A stretch of 64,000 nucleotides of DNA from contig NZ_CP082909.1 in the NCBI RefSeq assembly GCF_023822025.1, forward strand, positions 2,408,001 through 2,472,000. The letters run 5' to 3'. Below the pieces are notes generated by a model, which had not been told where the DNA came from, ran no database searches, and saw nothing but the letters and a program-made list of their open reading frames with translations. Origin of the DNA: Endozoicomonas sp. 4G (GTDB taxonomy: Bacteria; Pseudomonadota; Gammaproteobacteria; Pseudomonadales; Endozoicomonadaceae). Below are positions 1 through 13,009 of this stretch, piece after piece. The position numbers were made by a program, and so were the translations under genes. Within the stretch, counting starts at the first letter, position 1. Each line of letters starts with the position of its first letter.

Positions 1-2369
<2,369 letters not shown>

Positions 2370-2453
2370 TCAGGATACCAAAACCGTTACTAAACGTAAA
2401 ACAGATACTGAGAAAATGCTGAAAAAGTTCAATTTCAGTGCTGCTGTCCAGAC

Positions 2454-3863
2454 TCAAACATCAGGACGCCAGGACAGGCATTGACCCAAACCCGGCTCAC
2501 AGGCGTAACTGACTGTGACAAAAACTCCCGGTAACGCCACCAGCTCATCGCCATGGAAAATAAAAGGAATGCTTTCCCTGACCCAGGGCGGAACCTGATA
2601 GTCCTGCAACCAGCGTTTGATGGTTTTACGACCCCGGCGCCCTTTCACAGCGATTTTCAGCCCCGCAGGCAGCTGAGCACGAAACAGTATGCGCAATGGC
2701 ACCTCAGGCAAGCAAACATTACCGCCTTCCTGCAACGACAGCCTTCCCCCTGAAAAAGGCAGCTCAATGCTTCGATCCAGACACCATTGCCACTCAAGTG
2801 CTTCTTTTTCAATCAACTCATTCTTAATCAACTCTTTCTTAATAAATTCAGGCTGACCAAGCAGCACCAGTTTTCCGGCAAAGCGGCGCAACTGAAAAGC
2901 CCCCAGACGGACAATAGGTTCAGCATCCCCTGTGGCCTCAATCAAATCCGAAAACAGGACGCTCAGCCGGGCTCTATCCGGCATTTGGACCTGGTGAGTT
3001 GCCAGCCAGTAACGAACCACTCTTCGGGCTGCTGCGTCATTAATGAGCCTGAGCGCCTGCAAATCTAAAATGCTGCGCTCACCCCAAAAATGGGAAGGGG
3101 GAGGTTGAATAATCTGCCGGGCGTACTGCTCTGTTTGCTCAAGAATAATCTGATTCGCTTCAGAGGCATCCTCGGAAAACTGCGCCAGTCGAGCAGCAAC
3201 GCCCGGCCAGACAGCCTCAATCTGAGGCATCAGAGCGCGCCTCAGAAAGTTACGACGGAACCTCTGATCCTGATTGGATTCATCCTCTACAAAATCCAAA
3301 TCATAATTTTTTGCATAGTTTTCAATGTGTTTCCGGGGAGTATTAAGCAAAGGTCTGAACAAAATCCCGCTACCCAAAGCTCTTGAAACAGGCATACCGG
3401 CTGCGCCATCCAGCCCACTGCCTCGTAGCAGTCGAAAGAGCACGGTTTCCGCCTGATCATCCTGATGATGACCCATCAGCAAACACCCCCCCTCAGGTAG
3501 ACAGTCTTCAAAAACGGCATAGCGAGCCTCACGAGCCTGTCGTTCAATATCAGAGGATGAATTAATGGCGACTTTGACGACCTCCAGGGGAACCTGCCAT
3601 TGTCGGCAAACAGACAGGCAATGTTCCGCCCATGAATCAGCGTTGTCACTAAGCCCGTGGTGAATATGAACCGCCGAGAGTGACTCAACCGCCGCCTGTT
3701 CCCGCAGAGACACCAGTAAATGAAGGAGAACCGTGGAATCGACACCGCCGCTGAAGGCCACCACAAGGGGCCTCCCGGCAACGGTTTTGACTTGCTCAGA
3801 AAGGTGTTCAGCTAATGCGACGAGAGGGCGACAAAAGGCTGATCCGCCATCAGACAGCGCCAT
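2454..3863 (-). CDS. tilS: tRNA(Ile)-lysidine synthase
   Basis: TilS attaches lysine to C34 of the CAU-anticodon tRNA-Ile, which changes both its codon reading and its aminoacylation. The 469-residue product has the PP-loop ATP pyrophosphatase motif SGGVDST at about residues 40-46, followed by a HIHHGLS stretch, [10 protein letters not shown], and the [10 protein letters not shown] region. A C-terminal substrate-binding domain follows, including [15 protein letters not shown]. The ATG at 3863 has an AGGG ribosome site just upstream and overlaps the end of accA by 14 bases, so the two are translationally linked. Family length is 430-470 residues. Confidence 0.95.
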   Translation of the reverse strand: MALSDGGSAFCRPLVALAEHLSEQVKTVAGRPLVVAFSGGVDSTVLLHLLVSLREQAAVESLSAVHIHHGLSDNADSWAEHCLSVCRQWQVPLEVVKVAINSSSDIERQAREARYAVFEDCLPEGGCLLMGHHQDDQAETVLFRLLRGSGLDGAAGMPVSRALGSGILFRPLLNTPRKHIENYAKNYDLDFVEDESNQDQRFRRNFLRRALMPQIEAVWPGVAARLAQFSEDASEANQIILEQTEQYARQIIQPPPSHFWGERSILDLQALRLINDAAARRVVRYWLATHQVQMPDRARLSVLFSDLIEATGDAEPIVRLGAFQLRRFAGKLVLLGQPEFIKKELIKNELIEKEALEWQWCLDRSIELPFSGGRLSLQEGGNVCLPEVPLRILFRAQLPAGLKIAVKGRRGRKTIKRWLQDYQVPPWVRESIPFIFHGDELVALPGVFVTVSYACEPGLGQCLSWRPDV

Positions 3864-4800
3864 AATCCCTGATTCGCTGATAACGGCTTTCGATCAATTC
3901 ATCCGCATTCATTTTTTCCAGTTTCTGGAGTTCTTCTTCCAGGGCTGCACCCAGCGAAGCGGCCATCACTTCAGGATGACTGTGAGCACCACCCAGAGGC
4001 TCGGTAACCAGACGATCTACCAGCTCCAGTTCCTTCAGCCGGGACGCCGTGACGCCCATCGCTTCTGCCGCTGTAGGAGCGTATTCTGATTTCTTCCAGA
4101 GAATCGACGCACAACCTTCAGGAGAAATCACTGAATAGATGGAGTTCTGCAGCATTAATAGCCGGTCACAGACACCGATGGCCAAAGCGCCGCCGGAACC
4201 CCCTTCACCGATAACCGTAGAAATAATAGGCACTCGCAGGCGAGACATAACAGCCAGGTTGTAGGCGATGGCCTCACTCTGACCACGCTCTTCTGCACCA
4301 ATGCCCGGATAAGCGCCCGGAGTATCAATAAACGTCATGACAGGCATTTTGAAACGTTCAGCCATCTCCATCAGCCGACAGGCTTTCCGATAACCTTCGG
4401 GCTTGGGCATACCAAAGTTTCGAAGCACTTTTTCTTTGATTTCACGGCCTTTCTGATGACCGATCACCATGACCGGGCGATCATTGAATCGGGCGATACC
4501 GCCGACGATAGAAGCGTCATCGGCAAAGTGTCGATCACCATGCAACTCATCAAACTCAGTAAAAAGATATTGAATATAATCCAGAGTGTATGGGCGACGT
4601 GGGTGCCTGGAAAGCTGAGCCACCTGCCAGGCAGACAGATCAGAAAATATCTGTTCGGTCAGGGTTTTGCACTTGTTCTGCAAACGGCTGATTTCATCCG
4701 TAATGTTCAGTTCGGCATCGCTGCTGACCAGTCTCAGTTCTTCGATCTTTGCTTCCAACTCAGCAATCGGCTGTTCAAAATCCAGATAGTTCGGGTTCAT
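3850..4800 (-). CDS. accA: Acetyl-CoA carboxylase carboxyltransferase subunit alpha
   Basis: AccA forms with AccD the carboxyltransferase that moves CO2 from biotin on AccB to acetyl-CoA, giving malonyl-CoA for fatty acid synthesis. The protein begins [16 protein letters not shown], which aligns residue for residue with the family N terminus. It shows [15 protein letters not shown], the [20 protein letters not shown] substrate region and [10 protein letters not shown] chose ATG at 4800 (316 residues) over an in-frame GTG at 4809 because AGTGGA sits at the right distance before the ATG. The 3' end overlaps tilS by 14 bases. Confidence 0.96.
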   Translation of the reverse strand: MNPNYLDFEQPIAELEAKIEELRLVSSDAELNITDEISRLQNKCKTLTEQIFSDLSAWQVAQLSRHPRRPYTLDYIQYLFTEFDELHGDRHFADDASIVGGIARFNDRPVMVIGHQKGREIKEKVLRNFGMPKPEGYRKACRLMEMAERFKMPVMTFIDTPGAYPGIGAEERGQSEAIAYNLAVMSRLRVPIISTVIGEGGSGGALAIGVCDRLLMLQNSIYSVISPEGCASILWKKSEYAPTAAEAMGVTASRLKELELVDRLVTEPLGGAHSHPEVMAASLGAALEEELQKLEKMNADELIESRYQRIRDYGAV

Positions 4801-4881
4801 AGATTCCACTTCAAGAGTTCAGCATCAGCGAAAAATACGTAAAAGCGATCAATATGTCGAGTTAAAAAGCGTAAGCGTCCG

Positions 4882-7800
4882 TTACTGATACTCTACTTTG
4901 GTGGATTCTTTCCCCAGCCATTGCCTCAAACCCAACACCAGATCATCACTGGGACTGACATTCCATTGCTCACCCAACTGGAGACTGGCCGAAGCATCTT
5001 CACGGGTATAGTTGACCTGCACCGGGAGGTGCCCCGGATGCTGTTCGAGCAGGCCGGACATTTTGGTATGAAAGACTCTGTCCACCTGCTCATGGTGTAA
5101 ATCCACCAGCAGCCTGCGGGCATAGTAACTTCGGGCATCAATCAGGTTAAGTGCTTTCCTGGCCCTGACCTTGAGGCTACCCGAATAGTCATCAAAGCTG
5201 ACCTCCCCTTCAAAGACGATCACCGTATCCATTTTGAGAAGCGCCTGACACTGCTCAAAAACATCAGCAAAAATAGACACCTCGATCCGGCCAGTACGGT
5301 CATCCAATGTCACAAAACACATTTTGTCGCCGCGTTTGTTTCTCATGGTTCTCATGGCCACCACCAGGCCCGCTATGTTCTGACTTTCGCCTCTGGCAGG
5401 CTGAAGATCGCGGATACGATTACGAATAAAATGCTTGATCTCCTGCTCATATTCATCGATAGGATGGCCGGTCAGATACAGACCCAGGGTGTCTTTTTCA
5501 CCGCTCAGCCGGACTTTATCGGTCCACTCTTCGACCTTGCCGTACTTGTCGTAGACGTTCTCTTCACCAGCGGGTACCAGGGCACCAAACAGATCGCCAT
5601 GGCCAGAATCAAAACTCTTGGCGGCCTGGTCTGCCGCTTTCATGGCTTCAGGTTGGCTGGACTCCAATACCGCGCGGTTAAAATTGTATCGGGACTTTTT
5701 ACCCGGCGCAGGCCCCAGCAAATCAAGGGCACCGGATCGAATCAACGCTTCCAGAACCCGTTTATTGATACTCTTGGCATCGACCCGCTCACAGAAATCA
5801 AAGAGATCCTTAAACGCTCCGCCTGACTTTCGCGCTTCAACAATCGACTCAATAGGGCCTTCACCCACGCCTTTGATGGCCCCCAGGCCATACACAATAT
5901 GTCCGTCTTCATTGACGCCAAACATATAGTCACCGCTGTTAACATCCGGCGGCAGGACGGTAAGTTCCATCTCACGACACTCTTCGATAAACGTCACGAC
6001 CTTGTCGGTATTCTGCATATCCGAGCTCATAACGGCCGCCATAAATTCAGCAGGGTAATGAGCTTTCAGCCAGAGCGTCTGATAAGAGACAAGGGCATAG
6101 GCAGCGGAGTGAGATTTGTTAAACCCGTAACCGGCAAATTTCTCCACCAGGTCGAAGATTTTCATCGCCAGCTCGCCATCAATCCCCTGCTTGATAGCAC
6201 CTTCTTCAAAGACCGCCCGCTGTTTGGCCATCTCTTCCGGTTTTTTCTTACCCATGGCCCGACGCAGCATATCGGCACCGCCCAGGGTATAACCCGCCAG
6301 CACCTGAGCGATCTGCATCACCTGCTCCTGATACAGGATGATGCCATAGGTAGGCTGGAGAATCGGTTGCAGCCACTCGTGCTGATATTGAGCATCCGGA
6401 TAGGACAACTCTTCCCGGCCATGCTTACGGTTAATGAAGTTATCCACCATGCCCGATTGCAGCGGCCCCGGACGGAACAGGGCCACAAGGGCAATAATAT
6501 CTTCAAAGCAGTCGGGCTGAAGACGCTTGATCAGATCCTTCATGCCCCGGGATTCAAGCTGGAAAACGGCGGTGGTCTCCGCTCGTTTAAGCATGTCGTA
6601 GGAGAACTTGTCCTCCAGATCGATCATCATGATGTCGAGTTCATCCTCGCCACGCTGCTGGCGGCGGGGATTGATCATTTTCAGCGCCCAGTCAATGATG
6701 GTCAGCGTTCTCAGCCCCAGAAAGTCAAACTTCACCAAACCGGCTGACTCCACATCATTCTTGTCAAACTGGGTAACGATACTGCCGCCGGATTCATCAC
6801 AATAAAGCGGGGCAAAATCGGTGAGCTTGGTGGGTGCTATCACCACACCACCGGCGTGCTTACCGACATTCCGGGTAACCCCTTCCAGCTTGAGCGCCAT
6901 ATCCCAGATTTCTCTGCCATCTTCATCGACATCAAGAAAATCCCTGATCGTGGCTTCCTGCTCATGAGCTTTGCTGAGGGTCATACCAATCTCGAAAGGA
7001 ATCATTTTCGAGAGCCGGTCGGCAAGACCATAAGACTTACCCTGAACCCTGGCGACATCCCTGACCACCGCTTTAGCCGCCATGGTACCGAAGGTAATGA
7101 TCTGGGAGACCGCATCGCGACCGTAGGTTCTGGCGACATAATCAATAACCCGGTCTCTGCCATCCATGCAGAAGTCGACATCAAAGTCGGGCATGGATAC
7201 CCGTTCCGGATTCAGGAATCGCTCGAATAGCAAATCGTATTGGATAGGATCAAGATCGGTAATTTTCTGGACGTAGGCCACCAGTGAACCGGCACCGGAA
7301 CCCCGACCCGGACCTACCGGAATGCCGTTATTTTTAGACCACTGGATAAAGTCCATTACGATCAGGAAGTAACCTGGAAAACCCATCTGGAGGATGATAT
7401 CCAGCTCAAAATCAAGGCGATCCCGATACACTTTTTCTTTGCTGGCGTATTCCGGGTCAGCAGGGTCCAGAATGGTTTGCAAACGCTCCGTCAAACCATC
7501 ATGGGAAAACTTCCTGAAAAACGCATCCATGGTCATCCCTTCAGGGATGGGAAACTCGGGCAGAAAGTATTCGCCCAGATGTACATAAACCGAGCAGCGT
7601 CGGGCAATCTCCACTGAATTTTCGAGGGCTTCAGGGATGTCGGAGAAGAGCTCACACATCTCTTCTTCCGTTTTCAGGTACTGTTCTTCGCTGTATCGCT
7701 TGACCCGGCGCGGGTCGTCCAGGGTTGAACTTTCACCAATACAGACCCTGGCTTCGTGGGCCTCGAAGTCTTCTTTATTGAGGAACATCACATCGTTGGT

Positions 7801-8391
7801 GGCTACCACCGGGCAATCGTATTGTTCAGCCAGGGCGACAGAACCGTGCAGACACTCCTCATCACCCGCCCGGGAGGTTCTATGAAGCTCAAGATAGTAA
7901 CGCCCCGGAAAGGCAGCCATCCATTCGGTCAACAGCTCACCCGCCAGCGCCTCGTTGCCATTAAGAATGGCCTGACCGACATCCCCTTCCCTGGCGCCTG
8001 ACAGTGCTATCAAGCCTTCAGATTTTTCCTGGATCCACTCTCTTTTGACAACGGCTTTGCCATGGCGCTGGTTTTCCAGGAATGACTGGGAAATCAGTTC
8101 TGTGAGATTTCTGTAGCCCTTCTCATTCATGGACAGCAGCACCAGCCTCACAGGCTCAAGAGCCGGGTCAGAATGGGTTACCCAGAGATCAGCGCCACTG
8201 ATGGGTTTAATTCCTGCCCCCTGGGCACTGTTATAAAACTTTACCAGTGAGCAAAGGTTTGACTGATCGGTGACGGCCACCGCTGGAAAGCCCCGCTCTC
8301 CAATCGCTTTGATCAGAGGCTTGATGCGAACCAGGCCATCGCTCAGGGAAAATTCTGTATGGAGTCTCAGATGTATGAAGCGTGCAGGCAT
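4882..8391 (-). CDS. dnaE: DNA polymerase III subunit alpha
   Basis: DnaE is the replicative polymerase subunit of DNA polymerase III. At 1169 residues it has the usual proteobacterial length. The N terminus ([15 protein letters not shown]) is the PHP domain. The palm carries the catalytic aspartates in [13 protein letters not shown] at about residues 400-412, preceded by the [14 protein letters not shown] motif. A helix-hairpin-helix region and a C-terminal OB fold (about 985-1060, with [16 protein letters not shown]) follow. It sits between rnhB and accA, as in Pseudomonas and relatives. No frameshift or domain loss is visible. Confidence 0.97.
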   Translation of the reverse strand: MPARFIHLRLHTEFSLSDGLVRIKPLIKAIGERGFPAVAVTDQSNLCSLVKFYNSAQGAGIKPISGADLWVTHSDPALEPVRLVLLSMNEKGYRNLTELISQSFLENQRHGKAVVKREWIQEKSEGLIALSGAREGDVGQAILNGNEALAGELLTEWMAAFPGRYYLELHRTSRAGDEECLHGSVALAEQYDCPVVATNDVMFLNKEDFEAHEARVCIGESSTLDDPRRVKRYSEEQYLKTEEEMCELFSDIPEALENSVEIARRCSVYVHLGEYFLPEFPIPEGMTMDAFFRKFSHDGLTERLQTILDPADPEYASKEKVYRDRLDFELDIILQMGFPGYFLIVMDFIQWSKNNGIPVGPGRGSGAGSLVAYVQKITDLDPIQYDLLFERFLNPERVSMPDFDVDFCMDGRDRVIDYVARTYGRDAVSQIITFGTMAAKAVVRDVARVQGKSYGLADRLSKMIPFEIGMTLSKAHEQEATIRDFLDVDEDGREIWDMALKLEGVTRNVGKHAGGVVIAPTKLTDFAPLYCDESGGSIVTQFDKNDVESAGLVKFDFLGLRTLTIIDWALKMINPRRQQRGEDELDIMMIDLEDKFSYDMLKRAETTAVFQLESRGMKDLIKRLQPDCFEDIIALVALFRPGPLQSGMVDNFINRKHGREELSYPDAQYQHEWLQPILQPTYGIILYQEQVMQIAQVLAGYTLGGADMLRRAMGKKKPEEMAKQRAVFEEGAIKQGIDGELAMKIFDLVEKFAGYGFNKSHSAAYALVSYQTLWLKAHYPAEFMAAVMSSDMQNTDKVVTFIEECREMELTVLPPDVNSGDYMFGVNEDGHIVYGLGAIKGVGEGPIESIVEARKSGGAFKDLFDFCERVDAKSINKRVLEALIRSGALDLLGPAPGKKSRYNFNRAVLESSQPEAMKAADQAAKSFDSGHGDLFGALVPAGEENVYDKYGKVEEWTDKVRLSGEKDTLGLYLTGHPIDEYEQEIKHFIRNRIRDLQPARGESQNIAGLVVAMRTMRNKRGDKMCFVTLDDRTGRIEVSIFADVFEQCQALLKMDTVIVFEGEVSFDDYSGSLKVRARKALNLIDARSYYARRLLVDLHHEQVDRVFHTKMSGLLEQHPGHLPVQVNYTREDASASLQLGEQWNVSPSDDLVLGLRQWLGKESTKVEYQ

Positions 8392-8458
8392 GAGAGAAGG
8401 TAAACCTACTGATTGTGATTTTTGATTCTAACAACAGAGCCGGGTTATCTGCCACACA

Positions 8459-9076
8459 TCAAAGCTCTGATGCTTCCAGAACTTCGCGAACAGGCTTGAA
8501 CGAACGACGATGAATGGGCGTGGCTCCCAGCTTTTTCAGGGCATCCATATGAACCTTGGTGGGATAGCCTTTGTGACCACTGATCCCATAACCGGGATAC
8601 CGCTTGTCCAGCTCAACCATTTCCCGATCCCGTGTCACTTTTGCCAGAATGGAGGCAGCCCCGATCTCTGGAACAGAACCGTCTCCCTTGACCACAGCCT
8701 CGGCAGGACAAGGCAGATCGGGACAACGATTACCATCAATCAGGGCCAGTTCAGGTTTCACTGACAGGCCAGCCACCGCTCTTTGCATGGCCAGCATCGT
8801 GGCATGAAGAATATTCAGTTCATCTATTTCATGAACTTCGGCCCTGCCGATGGACCAGGCTAATGCTTTCTCTTTAATTTCTTCAAAGAGCGCATCACGC
8901 TTTTTTTCAGAGAGTTTCTTGGAATCATTCAATCCGGCAATGGGATGATCAGGGTCCAGAATAACAGCCGCCGTCACCACCGGACCACAGAGCGGCCCCC
9001 GCCCCACTTCGTCGACACCGCAAACCCGTGTCACACTCTCAGGGACAGCAAAAAAGCCCATCTCACTTTGTTCCAT
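8459..9076 (-). CDS. rnhB: Ribonuclease HII
   Basis: RNase HII cleaves the RNA strand of RNA-DNA hybrids, mainly at single misincorporated ribonucleotides. The 205-residue protein shows the [14 protein letters not shown] motif with the first catalytic Asp-Glu pair, [12 protein letters not shown], and [11 protein letters not shown]. The start at 9076 overlaps the lpxB stop by 14 bases, which indicates translational coupling. An in-frame internal ATG at 9061 is possible but would leave only the core. It lies directly upstream of dnaE, so DNA repair and replication genes share this transcript with lipid A genes. Confidence 0.95.
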   Translation of the reverse strand: MEQSEMGFFAVPESVTRVCGVDEVGRGPLCGPVVTAAVILDPDHPIAGLNDSKKLSEKKRDALFEEIKEKALAWSIGRAEVHEIDELNILHATMLAMQRAVAGLSVKPELALIDGNRCPDLPCPAEAVVKGDGSVPEIGAASILAKVTRDREMVELDKRYPGYGISGHKGYPTKVHMDALKKLGATPIHRRSFKPVREVLEASEL

Positions 9077-10220
9077 CGTATTTTCCTACCACCGACATCA
9101 CCGCCTCGTAAGCCAAAGCACTGGCATCCCGTTTGAGGGTTTTATGAATCGCTGTAAATTCCTGAATCAGGTGATTTCGCCACTCCTGATCATCCAATGC
9201 CCTGATCATGGCCTCGTAGAGCTTTTCAGGTGTCGCATCATTTTGCAGCAGCTCAGGGACACAAGGCTCGCTCGCCAACAAATTCGGCAACCCAACATGA
9301 TCAACTTTCACCAGCCGACTGAGAATCGCAAAACTCAAAGACGCCATCCGATAACTGATGACCATGGGTCTTTTGTGTAAAGCCGCCTCCAGAGTGGCCG
9401 TTCCCGAAGCAATCAAAATAGCATTGGCCGCTGCCATCATCCCGGACGCTTTACCGACGGCAACGGTAACATCCAGATCCGGGAAATTTGCCAGCATGGG
9501 CAGCAGCTGCAACTTTCTCTTTTCACTGGCACAGGGAATCAGGAACCGAATATCGGGATGATCTTTCTTTAACAGACGTGCCGTTTTTAAGAAAAGCGCC
9601 CCCAAACGGGAGACCTCGGCTTTTCGACTGCCCGGCAACAGGGCGACCACCAGCCCTTCTTCATCGATTCCGAGGCAGCGGCGAGCCGCAACCGCATCCG
9701 GCTTCCAGGGCACCTGATCGGCCAGGGGATGGCCAACAAACGTAACCGGAACCCCGTGCCCCTGGTAGTAATCGGCTTCAAACGGGAGCAGTGCAAGCAT
9801 GTGATCCACCGAGCACCTGATGTGTTTCAAGCGCCCTTCCCGCCATGCCCAAACCTGAGGGCTTACATAATGAACCGTGGGTATCCTATTGGATTTAAGG
9901 AACTTTTCCAAAGGCAAGTTAAAGTCAGGAGCATCAATTCCGATAAAAACATCCGGCCTTTCTGCCACAAAGGTTTCTTTCAGTTGCCTGCGAATACCCA
10001 ATAACTCTTTCAGTCGTCCCAGGACCTCAACCAGCCCCATCACCGACAGTCGCTCCATGGGGAAAAGACTCTCAAACCCTTCGGCGATCATCATCGGGCC
10101 ACCGATTCCGTAGCATCGGGCATCAGGGTGATGGCGTTTGATCTCCCTGATCAGGGCTGCTCCCAACAGATCACCCGAGGCCTCCCCGGCCACCAGAGCA
10201 AATGACAGTGTTCTGGACAT
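9063..10220 (-). CDS. lpxB: Lipid-A-disaccharide synthase
   Basis: LpxB is a peripheral inner-membrane GT19 glycosyltransferase that joins UDP-diacylglucosamine and lipid X to form the lipid A disaccharide. The 385-residue protein begins with the family signature [13 protein letters not shown] and contains [30 protein letters not shown] and a [10 protein letters not shown] loop. The length is normal. It lies 46 bases downstream of lpxA and overlaps rnhB by 14 bases, the order typical of the gammaproteobacterial lpx cluster. Confidence 0.96.
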   Translation of the reverse strand: MSRTLSFALVAGEASGDLLGAALIREIKRHHPDARCYGIGGPMMIAEGFESLFPMERLSVMGLVEVLGRLKELLGIRRQLKETFVAERPDVFIGIDAPDFNLPLEKFLKSNRIPTVHYVSPQVWAWREGRLKHIRCSVDHMLALLPFEADYYQGHGVPVTFVGHPLADQVPWKPDAVAARRCLGIDEEGLVVALLPGSRKAEVSRLGALFLKTARLLKKDHPDIRFLIPCASEKRKLQLLPMLANFPDLDVTVAVGKASGMMAAANAILIASGTATLEAALHKRPMVISYRMASLSFAILSRLVKVDHVGLPNLLASEPCVPELLQNDATPEKLYEAMIRALDDQEWRNHLIQEFTAIHKTLKRDASALAYEAVMSVVGKYDGTK

Positions 10221-10266
10221 TCCTAATTACCGTGAAAAAATAGGTGGCTGACAGAACGGACGGGGA

Positions 10267-11082
10267 TCAGCGTGTGATACCGCGAGTCGATGCTTTCAGA
10301 GAGTCAATCAGCAACTGGATTTCGGGTTGTTTTTCCATGGCTTCAAGCCTGACCAGAGCCTCGCTGGTCCGCAGCCCCTGCCGGTAGATCAGCTTGTAAC
10401 ATCGACGTAATTCACGAATCAATTCCGGACTGTAGCCACGACGTCTCATACCCTCAACGTTCATACCATGGGCCTTAGCCGGGTTCTTACTGACCATCAC
10501 AAAGGCAGGAACATCCTTGAAGATGGCGGTATGAGCAGCACTCATACTGTAATCACCGATGACGCAGAACTGGTGCACAGTGGTAAACCCGCCAAGGATA
10601 ACCCCATCACCGATTCTGACATGACCTGCCAGCGTGGCGTTGTTAGCCAGAATAATGTTATTGCCAACGATGCAGTCATGGGCGACATGGACATAGGCCA
10701 TCAACAGATTATTGCAGCCAATCCGGGTGACCGAACTATCCTGCGCAGTTCCCCGGTGAATAGTGCAACCTTCGCGAATCACATTATTGTCGCCCATTTC
10801 CAACCAGCTCGTTTCGCCTGCGTATTTCAGATCCTGACAATCTTCGCCAACACTGGAGAACTGAAAAATACGGTTATTTTTGCCTATTCGGGTGTGCCCC
10901 CTGATGACGACATGGGCATGGATTTCTGTTCCAGAGTCAATTTCAACGTTTGCGCCAACAACGGCATAGGGGCCGACCTTTACGTCCGGCGCCAGAACAG
11001 CACCCGGATCGATGATAGCTGTCGGATGAATCAACTCATCCCGAACAGTATTTGATTCTTGGCTGGAACGGGAATCAATCAA
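10267..11082 (-). CDS. lpxA: Acyl-ACP--UDP-N-acetylglucosamine O-acyltransferase
   Basis: LpxA makes the first committed intermediate of lipid A by acylating UDP-GlcNAc in the cytoplasm. The left-handed beta-helix repeats run from IHPTAIIDPGAVLAPD through AYVHVAHDCIVGNN, which holds the catalytic His, to GHVRIGDGVILGG. No ATG lies near the expected N terminus. I place the start at TTG 11082, with AGGA nine bases upstream, giving 271 residues; the family is about 255-265. A longer reading to 11148 would overlap lpxD and adds 22 residues unlike the family. fabZ, normally just upstream, is absent. Confidence 0.93.
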   Translation of the reverse strand: MIDSRSSQESNTVRDELIHPTAIIDPGAVLAPDVKVGPYAVVGANVEIDSGTEIHAHVVIRGHTRIGKNNRIFQFSSVGEDCQDLKYAGETSWLEMGDNNVIREGCTIHRGTAQDSSVTRIGCNNLLMAYVHVAHDCIVGNNIILANNATLAGHVRIGDGVILGGFTTVHQFCVIGDYSMSAAHTAIFKDVPAFVMVSKNPAKAHGMNVEGMRRRGYSPELIRELRRCYKLIYRQGLRTSEALVRLEAMEKQPEIQLLIDSLKASTRGITR

Positions 11083-11125
11083 GACTGTAGTTCCTTTCTT
11101 GCACAGGTTATTTAAAAAACACATT

Positions 11126-12154
11126 TCACTCTTCGAGTCGGCGCTCACACTGTTTCAGACGTTTGGCTAAATCATCAAGCTTTCTGAAGCGAACAGCATT
11201 CTTTCGCCACTCCCCCGCTTCCATAATGCCTGTTCCGGATGCGTAGGCCCCCGGGCGGGTTATGGATTTGGTGACCATCGCCATGCCAGACAAATGAACA
11301 TGGTCGGCAATGGTGATATGACCCGCAAGACCCGAAGCACCGGCAATGGTGCAATACTCACCGACCCTGGTACTGCCGGAAATACCGACATTGGCGGCGA
11401 TGGCGGTGTGTTTGCCTATCACCACGTTATGAGCAATCTGTACCAGATTGTCGATCCTGACCCCATCCTGTATCACTGTGTCACCCAATGCGCCACGATC
11501 AATACAGGTGCAGGAACCAATCTCGACATCATTACCAATAACCACACCGCCGATCTGGGCAATTTTATGCCACTGCCCGTCTAAACGGGCATTACCAAAT
11601 CCATCGGCACCAATCACAGCATTGGCGTGAATAATACTGCGCTCACCAATAAAGACACCGTGGCAAACAGAAACATTCCGACAAATGTGACTATTCTTAC
11701 CAATCACGGAGTCATGACCGATGACAGCGCCCGCATCAATCCGAACACCTTCAGAAATCTGTACTCCAGACTCAATCACTACTTGCGGACCTATTGCCGC
11801 CGTTGGATGAATCTCGACATCAGAAGCAACAACAGCAGAGGGATGAACACCTTCCGGCTGCCCCTTATCGGTATCAAAAAGATGAGAAAGAGAAGCATAC
11901 CCCAGGTAGGGATTATCCAGAATCAGCGCATTCCCACTCCAGGCTTTGGCCTGATCCGGAGCCAAAATAACAGCACTGGCCCCCGTACTCTCCAGATAGC
12001 GAGCGTAGGCCGGGTTTGCTAAAAAAGCCAGCTCCCCGGCAATCGCATCCTGAAGGGTGTTCAAGCCGGAGATGCGCTCCCCGGCATCCCCCCTGAGTTC
12101 AGCACCTACCTTGTCAGCCAGCTCACACAGGGTGAAGGAAAAAGACTGCTTCAT
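11126..12154 (-). CDS. lpxD: UDP-3-O-acylglucosamine N-acyltransferase
   Basis: LpxD adds the N-linked hydroxyacyl chain to UDP-3-O-acylglucosamine, the third step of lipid A synthesis. The 342-residue protein has the uridine-binding N-terminal domain (ISGLNTLQDA, GELAFLANPAYARYL), then hexapeptide repeats from about residue 105 to 315, including AIGPQVVIESGVQI and the catalytic-His segment IAHNVVIGKHT. It ends in a short helical C terminus. The start lies 3 bases after the ompH stop. The next gene on the strand is lpxA, with only about 43 bases between the lpxD stop and the lpxA start. Confidence 0.95.
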   Translation of the reverse strand: MKQSFSFTLCELADKVGAELRGDAGERISGLNTLQDAIAGELAFLANPAYARYLESTGASAVILAPDQAKAWSGNALILDNPYLGYASLSHLFDTDKGQPEGVHPSAVVASDVEIHPTAAIGPQVVIESGVQISEGVRIDAGAVIGHDSVIGKNSHICRNVSVCHGVFIGERSIIHANAVIGADGFGNARLDGQWHKIAQIGGVVIGNDVEIGSCTCIDRGALGDTVIQDGVRIDNLVQIAHNVVIGKHTAIAANVGISGSTRVGEYCTIAGASGLAGHITIADHVHLSGMAMVTKSITRPGAYASGTGIMEAGEWRKNAVRFRKLDDLAKRLKQCERRLEE

Positions 12155-12157
12155 GTA

Positions 12158-12655
12158 TTACTTCAACTTGTTCATACGCTCAATCACTTTGCGGGTGATA
12201 TCAAACTCAGGCTTGAGGTAAGGTACAGCACCACGCTCCAGAACCATGTCATAGTTCAGCTCTTTAGACACTTCATCAAGCGCTTTTTCCAGCTTCGGCC
12301 TCATCTTACCCAGTTCGGCCTGGTCAGAACGGGCTTTTTCGCTACGCAGCTGTCGATCCTGCAACTGAAGATCTTCAAACTTACGCTTAATTTCAAGCTG
12401 ACGACTCTCGCGCTGACTCTCAGTCAAAGTAGGACCGTCTTTTTGCAGCTTTTGTTCCAAACCCTTGATTTCATCCTGCAGTGTTTTGAGCTGTTTGATT
12501 TTAGGTGCAAACAGTTTTTCGGCTTCTTTGGCATACTTTTTGGCGGCATCCGATTCCTGGATGGCCATTAGTGGATCCACAACAGCGATCTTTTGCGCCT
12601 GAGCCAATGGTGACAACAGCAACAGGGCCACAAATGCCAATTTGATCGATTTCAA
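12158..12655 (-). CDS. skp: OmpH/Skp-family periplasmic chaperone
   Basis: Skp is a periplasmic trimeric chaperone that holds unfolded outer-membrane proteins on their way to BamA. I place the start at TTG 12655, with AGGAGA seven bases upstream, giving 165 residues; no ATG fits. The first 22 residues form a signal peptide (KSIKLAFVALLLL core, cleavage after AQA). The mature protein starts QKIAVVD and then has the long charged coiled-coil arms typical of the family. It sits between bamA and lpxD, the conserved position. Confidence 0.93.
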   Translation of the reverse strand: MKSIKLAFVALLLLSPLAQAQKIAVVDPLMAIQESDAAKKYAKEAEKLFAPKIKQLKTLQDEIKGLEQKLQKDGPTLTESQRESRQLEIKRKFEDLQLQDRQLRSEKARSDQAELGKMRPKLEKALDEVSKELNYDMVLERGAVPYLKPEFDITRKVIERMNKLK

Positions 12656-12790
12656 GTTTATTCTCCTGAATAAAAAACACAAAGCCTAAGCCAGAGCACA
12701 CGTCCACGAGCCAACTCACCCGGAGAGCCTGTCAGGTACATCCGGGGACAGCTTCGGGGCTCTCCTACAGCGGCTGGCGAGAATGGGCTC

Positions 12791-12796
12791 ATTATA
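12791..12796 (-). promoter_or_regulatory. Possible -10 box for ompH-lpx-rnhB-dnaE transcription
   Basis: A perfect TATAAT reads on the minus strand about 135 bases upstream of the ompH start. No convincing TTGACA-like box lies 16-18 bases before it, so this is a weak call. A promoter here would fit the unusually wide bamA-ompH gap. Confidence 0.3.
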
Positions 12797-12959
12797 ATGA
12801 AATAAGACTATATCGCATCTATTTCATGCTGCATTGACTGTATACAATCAGTAAAACTGCCCTGCCTGCTGCCAAAACATTCCATTAAAAACAATGGGCA
12901 TCACCCCGCACAAAACAATGGTTCTAATGGATGAGGAACATCAGGAAAGAGGACAGCTG

Positions 12960-13005
12960 CTGTTCACGATCTTACTGAGGACTTCCTAAGTAAGATCGTG
13001 AACAG
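12960..13005. terminator. 46-base near-perfect hairpin in the 354-base gap after bamA
   Basis: Bases 12960-13005 form an inverted repeat with arms of 22 bases, one mismatch and a two-base loop. It begins 5 bases after the bamA stop codon. No run of T follows on the minus strand, so it is not a textbook intrinsic terminator. It could block RNA decay, pause transcription, or be a repeat element. The rest of the gap (12656-12959) holds only the possible -10 box described separately; I see no gene in it. Confidence 0.5.
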
Positions 13006-13009
13006 TTGT

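Noticed and set aside
5899-6747. Plus-strand open frame of 282 codons within dnaE
   Set aside because: It is the antisense shadow of the polymerase palm region, with no motifs.
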